15,794 nt of DNA from Actinomycetes bacterium (GTDB lineage: Bacteria; Actinomycetota; Actinomycetes; Actinomycetales; Cellulomonadaceae): NCBI GenBank assembly GCA_023462275.1, contig JAEWYD010000111.1, forward strand, positions 1-15,794, in the 5' to 3' direction. The notes beneath the pieces were generated by a model. That model was not told the origin of the DNA. It did no database searches and was given only the letters and a program-made list of their open reading frames with translations. Positions 1-5,718 of this stretch are shown here, one piece after another. Made by a program: the position numbers and the translations under genes. Numbering within the stretch: the stretch's first letter is position 1; every line of letters starts with the position of its first letter.

Positions 1-81
1 GCGCCGCCCTCGGCACCAGGGCCGCGCCCGGCGTGGCGCGTTCTCGGGCCGCGCTCGCCGGGGCGGGCGGCCCTCGACCCG

Positions 82-87
82 TAGACT
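82..87 (+). promoter_or_regulatory. Candidate -10 element (TAGACT)
   Basis: TAGACT fits the actinobacterial TANNNT -10 pattern and lies 46 bases before the GTG of the pyruvyl transferase gene. No convincing -35 hexamer is visible upstream. The rest of 1-127 holds no gene that I can support; it may also carry the end or start of a neighbour outside the window. Confidence 0.3.
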
Positions 88-96
88 CGCGGTCGG

Positions 97-115
97 CGGT
101 CCGGCCCGTGGACCG
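97..115 (+). repeat. Small inverted repeat in the leader of the first gene
   Basis: CGGTCC at 97-102 and GGACCG at 110-115 form a perfect 6-bp inverted repeat with a 7-base loop. It ends about five bases before the GGGAG ribosome-binding site, so a hairpin in the mRNA could affect access to that site. In DNA this GC-rich such a repeat can arise by chance. Confidence 0.3.
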
Positions 116-127
116 GGGCGGGAGCGC

Positions 128-1165
128 GTGGTGGGCATCGACGAGCTGCGCGACACCGCGCGCGCGACGCTCGCGAGAGCGCTCGGCGGGGCCACGACGG
201 TCGCGCTCGTGAACTTCCCGAACCACGGGAACCCGGGCGATCCGGCGATCTGGCTCGGGACGCGGCGCCTCCTCGCCGACCTCGGCGTCCGGATCGGCTA
301 CGCCTGCGCGTGGTGGGACTTCGACGCCGGCTCGCTGCGCCACGCCGTCGGGGACGCGCCCGTGCTCGTGAACGGCGGTGGCAACCTCGGCGACCTCTAC
401 GCCGGTCAGCAGGGCACGCGCGTCGAGGTGCTGCGCACGCTGCGGGACAACCCCGTGGTCCAGCTGCCGCAGAGCATCCACTTCCGCGACCCGGCGAACG
501 AGGCCGCGATGGCCGCGCTCATGGCCGCGCATCCGGCCTTCACCCTCATGGTGCGCGACCACCGCGCCGAGGCGATCGCCCGCGAGCGCCTCGGCGTGGA
601 GCCCGTGCTCTCGCCGGACCATGCGCTCGGCCTCGGCCGCCTGGCCCGCACGGCCGAGGCGGAGGTGCCGATCCTGTGGCTCGCGCGCCTGGCGGGCGAC
701 CCCGAGTACGTGGACCACGGCGAGCCCGACGGCGACGACGTCCGGCGGGTGAACTGGCTGGTGGGCGTGCCGGAGGCGGAGGCGCAGTGGGACGCCGTCG
801 GCCGTGGGCTCCTGGCGGTCAACCGCGCCGTGCAGCAGCGGTGGCGCCCGGGCGTTCGGGGCGCCGGCGCGTTGCACGCCGTCGCCGAGCGCACCTACGT
901 GCCGCTCGCGTGGCGCTGGGTGCGTCGCGGGCTCGACCTGCTGTGCACCGGGCAGGTCGTGGTCACCAACACCCTGCACGGCCACGTGCTGGCGACGCTC
1001 CTCGGCATCCCGAACGTGGTCCTGGACAACTCCTACGGCAAGGTCTCGGGCATCGTCGAGGCCTGGACCGCCGGGCTGCCGGGCGTGCACCGCGCGGCCG
1101 ACGGCGCCGAGGCGCTCACGATCGCCCGCGGCCTCGTCGCCGCCGGCCCCGGGAGGCTCGCGTGA
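128..1165 (+). CDS. Polysaccharide pyruvyl transferase family protein
   Basis: A 345-residue protein of the polysaccharide pyruvyl transferase family, whose members transfer pyruvate from phosphoenolpyruvate to sugar hydroxyls as a ketal, giving the glycan acidic groups. Visible family features are an N-terminal NFPNHGNPGD segment (residues 29-38), GGGNLGDLY (83-91), VQLPQSIHF (111-119) and a C-terminal TNTLHGHVLATLLGIP stretch with the family's conserved His-rich turn. There is no signal peptide, so it acts in the cytoplasm. Two consecutive GTG codons (128 and 131) can start it; GGGAG lies 3-8 bases upstream, so the second is also plausible. Its TGA overlaps the GTG of the next gene by four bases, indicating translational coupling. 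The family is clear from the motifs; the acceptor sugar cannot be read from sequence. Confidence 0.85.
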   Translation: MVGIDELRDTARATLARALGGATTVALVNFPNHGNPGDPAIWLGTRRLLADLGVRIGYACAWWDFDAGSLRHAVGDAPVLVNGGGNLGDLYAGQQGTRVEVLRTLRDNPVVQLPQSIHFRDPANEAAMAALMAAHPAFTLMVRDHRAEAIARERLGVEPVLSPDHALGLGRLARTAEAEVPILWLARLAGDPEYVDHGEPDGDDVRRVNWLVGVPEAEAQWDAVGRGLLAVNRAVQQRWRPGVRGAGALHAVAERTYVPLAWRWVRRGLDLLCTGQVVVTNTLHGHVLATLLGIPNVVLDNSYGKVSGIVEAWTAGLPGVHRAADGAEALTIARGLVAAGPGRLA

Positions 1166-2097
1166 GACTGGTCGCCACCCTGCTCGTCCGCGACGAGGCC
1201 GACGTCGTCGCCGCCACGATCGAGCACCACCTCGCCCAGGGCGTCGACGTGGTCGTGGCCACGGACAACGGCTCCGTGGACGGGACGCGGGAGATCCTGG
1301 CCGCGTACGCCGACGCGGGCGTCGCCGAGGTGATCGACGAGCCGGACCACACGTACCGCCAGGCGGAGTGGGTGACGCGGATGGCCCGGCGGGCGGCCGA
1401 GCTCGGCGCCGACTGGGTGCTGAACCTCGACGCCGACGAGTTCTGGGTGCCGGTGGACCGCAGCCGGACGCTGCGCGACGTGCTGGCCGACGTCCCCGAC
1501 CGCTACGCCACCGTCCTGGCCCGGCGCACTGACCTGGTCGGCGTCCGGGGCACCTGGGGGCCGTGGCCGCGCCGGCTGCGCTGGCGCAACCTGGCCACGG
1601 TCTCCGAGCGGGGGACGCCGCTCGCCCCGAAGATCTGCCACCGCGGCGCCACGGACGTCGACGTCGCCCAGGGCAACCACGCCGTCGCCGGGCTGGCAGG
1701 GGAGCAGCTGCCGGACGAGCCCATCGACGTCCTGCACGTCCCGCTGCGCTCGTGGCCGCAGTTCGAGCGCAAGATCGCCAACGGGGGCGCGTCCTACGCC
1801 GCCAACTCCGAGCTCGGGCCCGAGATCGGCTGGCACTGGCGCGCCGACTACGAGCGCCTGCTCGCGGGCGAGCTCGAGCGGGTCTTCCACTCCCGCGAGC
1901 CCTCGCCGGCCGACCTGGTGGCCGGTCTGCGCGCGGGCACCCTGCTGCGCGACTCGTGGCTGCTGCGCCGGCTGCAGCGCCTGCACCGCACGGCCGTGCG
2001 GCCCGACCTGCTGTGGGCCGTGCTGGTGGGGGAGCCCGGCGCAGGGTCGCCGGACGAGAACGCCGGCGCCGACCCGGAGGTCGACGCCGGCGCCTGA
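1162..2097 (+). CDS. Family 2 glycosyltransferase (Glyco_tranf_2_4 type)
   Basis: A 311-residue cytoplasmic glycosyltransferase. The N-terminus shows LLVRDEAD (residues 7-14) and a DNGSVDGT turn (35-42), followed by NLDADEFW (88-95), whose DAD is the metal and nucleotide-sugar binding DXD motif. The pattern of an RDE start, an EHHLAQGVD segment and DADEF matches the Glyco_tranf_2_4 / GT92-like branch of GT-A enzymes. The GTG start is fixed by GGGAGG five bases upstream and by the GTGA overlap with the pyruvyl transferase gene, so the two are co-translated and probably act on the same glycan. The last 20 residues are an acidic, Ala/Gly-rich tail that looks disordered. The stop faces that of rfbB with only 19 bases between; no clear terminator with a T-run is visible there. 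Donor and acceptor are unknown. Confidence 0.85.
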   Translation: MRLVATLLVRDEADVVAATIEHHLAQGVDVVVATDNGSVDGTREILAAYADAGVAEVIDEPDHTYRQAEWVTRMARRAAELGADWVLNLDADEFWVPVDRSRTLRDVLADVPDRYATVLARRTDLVGVRGTWGPWPRRLRWRNLATVSERGTPLAPKICHRGATDVDVAQGNHAVAGLAGEQLPDEPIDVLHVPLRSWPQFERKIANGGASYAANSELGPEIGWHWRADYERLLAGELERVFHSREPSPADLVAGLRAGTLLRDSWLLRRLQRLHRTAVRPDLLWAVLVGEPGAGSPDENAGADPEVDAGA

Positions 2098-2116
2098 GCG
2101 CTCGCTCGTGTCGTCG

Positions 2117-3112
2117 CTAGCGGCCGAGCTGGGCGTACTTCGCCTCGGTCGCCGCCTTGCGCGGACGCCACCACGCCTCGTTGGCCACGTACCACTCGAT
2201 GGTGGCGGCCAGGCCGTCGCGGAAGCTCGAGTACCGGGGCTGCCAGCCGAGCTCCGTGCGGAGCTTCGTGGAGTCGATCGCGTACCGCATGTCGTGGCCC
2301 GGCCGGTCGCTGACCAGGTCGTACGCGTCCGCGTCGCGGCCCATCAGCTCGAGGATGAGCTCCACGACCTCCTTGTTGTTCTTCTCGCCGTCGGCGCCGA
2401 TGAGGTACGTCTCCCCGGCGCGGCCCTTCTCGATGATGGTCCAGACGGCCGCGTTGTGGTCCTCGACGTGGATCCAGTCGCGCACGTTCTCGCCGCGCCC
2501 GTAGAGCTTGGGCCGGATCCCGTCGACGACGTTGGTGATCTGCCGCGGGATGAACTTCTCGACGTGCTGGTACGGCCCGTAGTTGTTGGAGCAGTTCGAG
2601 ATGGTGGCCTGGACGCCGAACGAGCGGACCCACGCACGCACGAGCAGGTCGCTCGCCGCCTTGGTCGAGGAGTACGGGCTCGACGGGTTGTAGGGCGTCT
2701 CGGGCGTGAACTTCGCCGGGTCGTCCAGCTCGAGGTCGCCGTACACCTCGTCGGTCGAGATGTGGTGCAGGCGCGTCCCGTGCCGGCGGACCGCCTCGAG
2801 GATCGTGTAGGTGCCGACGACGTTCGTCTGCACGAACGGCCACGGCTCTGCCAGCGAGTTGTCGTTGTGCGACTCGGCGGCGAAGTGGACGACGACGTCG
2901 GCCTCGCCGACGAGCCGGTCCACCAGCGCCGCGTCGGCGATGTCGCCCTCGACGAACGTCACGGCGTCGGCGACCCCGGCGAGCGAGGCGCGGTCGCCCG
3001 CGTAGGTCAGGGCGTCCAGGACCGTGACGGCCACGTCCGGGTGCTCCCGCACCGTCTGGTGGACGAAGTTGGCGCCGATGAAGCCGGCGCCGCCGGTGAC
3101 GAGCAGTCGCAC
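2117..3112 (-). CDS. rfbB: dTDP-glucose 4,6-dehydratase
   Basis: A 331-residue extended short-chain dehydrogenase that converts dTDP-glucose to dTDP-4-keto-6-deoxyglucose, the second step toward dTDP-L-rhamnose and related 6-deoxysugars. The NAD-binding GGAGFIG is at residues 7-13, the family-specific catalytic Thr-Asp-Glu at 120-122 within STDEVYG, and the Tyr/Lys pair at Y147 and K151. The segment SNNYGPYQHVEKFIP (about 175-189) and RDWIHVEDH (211-219) are typical of RfbB and separate it from UDP-sugar epimerases. Length is normal. The GTG start has GGAAGGA five bases upstream (3118-3124). The rfbA, rfbC and rfbD partners are not in this window and must lie elsewhere. It is the last gene of the wzm-wzt-rfbB strand, 64 bases after wzt, with a candidate promoter of its own overlapping the wzt stop. 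Confidence 0.93.
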   Translation of the reverse strand: MRLLVTGGAGFIGANFVHQTVREHPDVAVTVLDALTYAGDRASLAGVADAVTFVEGDIADAALVDRLVGEADVVVHFAAESHNDNSLAEPWPFVQTNVVGTYTILEAVRRHGTRLHHISTDEVYGDLELDDPAKFTPETPYNPSSPYSSTKAASDLLVRAWVRSFGVQATISNCSNNYGPYQHVEKFIPRQITNVVDGIRPKLYGRGENVRDWIHVEDHNAAVWTIIEKGRAGETYLIGADGEKNNKEVVELILELMGRDADAYDLVSDRPGHDMRYAIDSTKLRTELGWQPRYSSFRDGLAATIEWYVANEAWWRPRKAATEAKYAQLGR

Positions 3113-3173
3113 GGGAGTCCTTCCGTCGAGGTCGTGACGGGACGGCGCGACCCGCCGCCCGGGGAACGGTCCG

Positions 3174-3179
3174 AGCCTA
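3174..3179 (-). promoter_or_regulatory. Candidate -10 element for rfbB (TAGGCT)
   Basis: Read on the minus strand, TAGGCT sits in the context GCTAGGCTCGG, 62-67 bases upstream of the rfbB GTG. Its first three bases are the TAG stop codon of the ABC ATPase gene. The context resembles the other TA-boxes in this window. The -35 region is not recognisable. Confidence 0.3.
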
Positions 3180-4490
3180 GCCGTCGGCCTTCGACGACAC
3201 GGCGGTCGCGCCGTCGAGCACGAGCTCCGCGCCGAGGCGCACGAGCCCGACCTCGCGCAGGTCCGCCACGACGGTCAGGGCCACGCTGTCCATGAGCCGG
3301 TGGAACTCGATGCCGTCGCCGTCGGCGATGGCGGCGGTCACCGTGTAGGTGCCCTCGCCGAGCATGACCGAGGGGATCGCGAAGTCGTAGGTGGCCTCGC
3401 CGGAGGCCGTGGGCAGCGTCCGGCCCAGCGCCCGGGAGTTCGTCCCGTAGATGACCTGTCCGCTGCTGGACTGGATCGAGAAGCCGGTGCTGGGCGACGG
3501 CACCTCTGCGCGGGTGGTGACCTTGATCCGCACCGTGAGCGACGCGCCGACGGGCAGCTCGGCGACCGGCTCCCCGTCGTGGAGCAGCTCGACCGCGGTG
3601 ACCTCGGCGACCGGGCCCACGACGGTGACGGTCTCCACCTCCGGTGCGCTCGTCCCGTCGTCGTCGCCCGTGGCCGGCAACGCCGCCTCGGCAGCCGCGG
3701 CGGCGGCCGCAGCAGCAGCCGCCTGCTCGTCGCTGCGGGCGCGCTCCTCGAGCCGGGTCTGCTCGAACTCCGAGCGCAGCACGCGCAGCGCCTCGCCCGG
3801 CGCGCCGTCCGCGGCGATCCGGCCGTGGTCGAGCACGACGGCACGGTCGCAGAGCTGCGCCACCTGGTCCAGCGAGTGCGTGACGAGCACGATCGTCCGG
3901 CCGTCGCGCTGGAAGCCCCGGATGCGGTCCATGCACTTGCGCTGGAACGGCTCGTCCCCGACCGCCAGCACCTCGTCCACCAGGAGCACGTCGGGGTCGA
4001 CGTGCACGGCGACGGCGAACGCCAGCCGCACGTACATGCCGGACGAGTAGAACTTCACCTGGGTGTCGATGAACTCCTCGATGCCCGAGAAGTCCACGAT
4101 CGCGTCGAAGTAGCCGTCGGTCTGCTGCCGGCTCAGCCCGAGGATCGAGGCGTTGAGGTAGACGTTCTCGCGGCCCGTCAGGTCCTGGTGGAACCCGGCG
4201 CCCAGCTCGAGCAGCGCCGCCAGGCGCCCGCGCAGGCCCACCGTGCCCGTCGTCGGCTGCAGGATCCCGCCGATCGTCTTGAGCAGCGTCGACTTGCCCG
4301 AGCCGTTCGGCCCGACGAGCCCGACCGTCGTCCCGGCCTCGATGTCGAGCGTGATGTCCCGCAGCGCCCAGAAGTCCTCCTTGTGGAGGTTGGAGCGGCC
4401 GAAGTTGACCACCCGCTCCTTGAGCGACTTCTCCTTGCGGATGACGAAGCGCTTGGAGACGTCGCGGACCTCGATGACGTTCGTGCCCAT
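3177..4490 (-). CDS. wzt: Polysaccharide ABC exporter ATPase with C-terminal glycan-binding-like domain
   Basis: A 437-residue ATPase that powers export of a lipid-linked glycan through the permease encoded just upstream. The nucleotide-binding domain shows Walker A GPNGSGKST (60-68), the signature YSSGMYVRL (148-156) in the form typical of polysaccharide and teichoic-acid exporters, Walker B VLLVDEVLAVGD (168-179) and the switch His at 205. A long charged helix (about 235-256), an 11-Ala run (257-267) and an acidic linker lead to a beta-rich C-terminal domain (about 288-413) with FSIQSSSGQVIYGTNS, resembling the Wzt C-terminal domain that in Escherichia coli O9a binds the modified chain end. 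The ATG start has AGGAG five bases upstream and shares its A with the TGA of wzm, so the two are coupled. TagH-like teichoic acid export is an alternative, but the extra C-terminal domain favours Wzt-type recognition. Confidence 0.92.
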   Translation of the reverse strand: MGTNVIEVRDVSKRFVIRKEKSLKERVVNFGRSNLHKEDFWALRDITLDIEAGTTVGLVGPNGSGKSTLLKTIGGILQPTTGTVGLRGRLAALLELGAGFHQDLTGRENVYLNASILGLSRQQTDGYFDAIVDFSGIEEFIDTQVKFYSSGMYVRLAFAVAVHVDPDVLLVDEVLAVGDEPFQRKCMDRIRGFQRDGRTIVLVTHSLDQVAQLCDRAVVLDHGRIAADGAPGEALRVLRSEFEQTRLEERARSDEQAAAAAAAAAAAEAALPATGDDDGTSAPEVETVTVVGPVAEVTAVELLHDGEPVAELPVGASLTVRIKVTTRAEVPSPSTGFSIQSSSGQVIYGTNSRALGRTLPTASGEATYDFAIPSVMLGEGTYTVTAAIADGDGIEFHRLMDSVALTVVADLREVGLVRLGAELVLDGATAVSSKADG

Positions 4491-5446
4491 CACAGCTCCT
4501 GCGCGAAGTTGCCCTGCAGCCGCGCGAACACGCGCTGGGCGACGAACGTGAACACGATGCCGACGGCGAGCCACACCCACAGCCGCAGCTGGAGGTTGTC
4601 CGGGACCGGTTGCGGGGTCAGGAGCTGGATCTGCTCCTGCGTCGCCCCGGGCGGGATGGGGCCGCCGTCGCCGGACACCCAGAAGGTCTGCTGGAAGCCG
4701 ATGACGGCCATGGTGACCGGGTTGGTGAGGTAGGCCTCGCGCAGGAACCCACTCTCGACCTTCCCCGAGACCAGGCCCCACGAGTACACGATCGGCGAGG
4801 CCCAGAACGCGATCATCAGGCCGATCTCGACCAGGTACTGGACGTCGCGCAGGTAGACGTTCAGCGCGGACAGCAGCAGCGACCAGCCGACCACGGTGGT
4901 GAGCAGGACGGCGAGGGAGAGGGGCAGGTAGCCCCAGCGGGCCCCGGTCGGCACGTCGCCCGCGACGATCGTGGCGGTGAAGAGGATCACCAGCTGGATC
5001 GCGAAGTTGAAGAGCGTCGAGCCCAGCGTCGCGAGCGGGAAGATCTCGCGCGGCAGGTAGACCTTCTTGATGAGGCCGGTGTTCGCGACGATCGACCCCG
5101 TGCCCGAGGTGACCGCCTCGGAGAACAGGCCCCACGCCGTCAGGCCCGTGTAGATGAAGATCGCGAAGTCGGGGATGCCCCGCTCGGCACCGAGGAACTT
5201 GCCCAGGGCGATGTAGTAGATGAGCAGCATCGTCAGCGGGCGGATGAGCGTCCACACGAAGCCCAGGACGCTGTCCTTGTAGCGGGACTTCAGCTCGCGG
5301 CGCACCAGCATGCCGAGCAGCTCGCGGTGCTGCCACAGGTCCCGCGCGGAGCGGGAGATGCCGTTCAGCACCCCGGGAGCGCCGCCCGCGTACCTGATCG
5401 GCTCCTCGGCCAGTCGCACGACCCGCTCGTCGTGGGTGGAAGCCAT
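4490..5446 (-). CDS. wzm: Polysaccharide ABC exporter permease (ABC-2 type)
   Basis: A 318-residue membrane protein, the transmembrane half of the exporter whose ATPase follows it. About six hydrophobic segments are visible, for example around residues 62-85, 93-110, 138-163, 173-195, 205-222 and 287-303. Family marks are RRELKSRYKDSVLGFVW (49-65), NTGLIKKVYLPREIFPL (122-138), and NVYLRDVQYLVEI (196-208). The reading frame is open a further 52 codons upstream, but the ATG at 5446 has GAGGAG four bases before it and gives the normal length. A longer start would run into the divergent intergenic region. It is the first gene of the minus-strand operon; its TGA overlaps the wzt ATG by one base. 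Confidence 0.92.
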   Translation of the reverse strand: MASTHDERVVRLAEEPIRYAGGAPGVLNGISRSARDLWQHRELLGMLVRRELKSRYKDSVLGFVWTLIRPLTMLLIYYIALGKFLGAERGIPDFAIFIYTGLTAWGLFSEAVTSGTGSIVANTGLIKKVYLPREIFPLATLGSTLFNFAIQLVILFTATIVAGDVPTGARWGYLPLSLAVLLTTVVGWSLLLSALNVYLRDVQYLVEIGLMIAFWASPIVYSWGLVSGKVESGFLREAYLTNPVTMAVIGFQQTFWVSGDGGPIPPGATQEQIQLLTPQPVPDNLQLRLWVWLAVGIVFTFVAQRVFARLQGNFAQEL

Positions 5447-5519
5447 CCTGCTCCTCGTCGTCCGTACGCCCGCGACCGGGGCGCTGCGCGGTGGCCAGCT
5501 GGTCGCCACGCAGCCGCCC

Positions 5520-5525
5520 ACTGTA
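5520..5525 (-). promoter_or_regulatory. Candidate -10 element for the wzm operon (TACAGT)
   Basis: On the minus strand TACAGT overlaps the palindrome CTGTACAG (5521-5528), about 75 bases before the wzm ATG, within the 272-base divergent gap 5447-5718. No clear -35 is seen. This gap has no gene I can support; it must hold the start signals for both the export operon and the GT2-GT4 gene. Confidence 0.25.
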
Positions 5526-5580
5526 CAGGGACGCCCTGGCAGCACCGGCGTCGGGCGACCTCCCGGCCGCCTGCGCTCGC

Positions 5581-5586
5581 TACGCT
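5581..5586 (+). promoter_or_regulatory. Candidate -10 element for the glycosyltransferase run (TACGCT)
   Basis: TACGCT in the context CGCTACGCTC matches the one at 11599-11604 over ten bases. It lies 138 bases upstream of the ATG at 5719. A second possible box, TACGAT at 5632-5637, is closer to the gene; I cannot decide between them. No clear -35. Confidence 0.3.
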
Positions 5587-5718
5587 CGTCCACGGACGGC
5601 AAAGGTCGCCGAGGCCACGCCGGCGGCGAACTACGATGCCTGGTGGATCGCCTTCGCGCCCCGCGCGCGCTCGGGCGGCTGGCCCGTCGCGAGGTCGGGG
5701 AACGGGGGACGGGAAGGC

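Noticed and set aside
1..127. Coding sequence at the left edge
   Set aside because: No frame shows recognisable protein, and the stretch contains a plausible -10 box and leader hairpin; too short to judge further.
2098..2116. Terminator between the convergent second glycosyltransferase gene and rfbB
   Set aside because: Only short GC palindromes such as GAGCGCTC are present, with no stable stem plus T-run.
3300..4733. A 477-codon plus-strand open frame opposite wzt and wzm
   Set aside because: Composition is typical of an antisense shadow, and the minus strand here holds clear Walker, signature and permease motifs.
5447..5602. Possible 52-residue N-terminal extension of the permease
   Set aside because: The extension is Arg/Pro-rich without similarity to the family, and the ATG at 5446 has a strong ribosome-binding site and gives the normal length.
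5664..5676. A 13-base string CGCGCGCTCGGGC shared with 8254-8266
   Set aside because: Both are upstream of + genes, but the string is low-complexity GC and can easily recur by chance; the second copy is part of the inverted repeat while the first has no partner arm.
5491..5718. Possible 76-residue N-terminal extension of the GT2-GT4 protein
   Set aside because: It precedes the first strand of the GT2 fold with low-quality sequence and overlaps the opposite extension of the permease; both cannot be coding starts with promoters between them.
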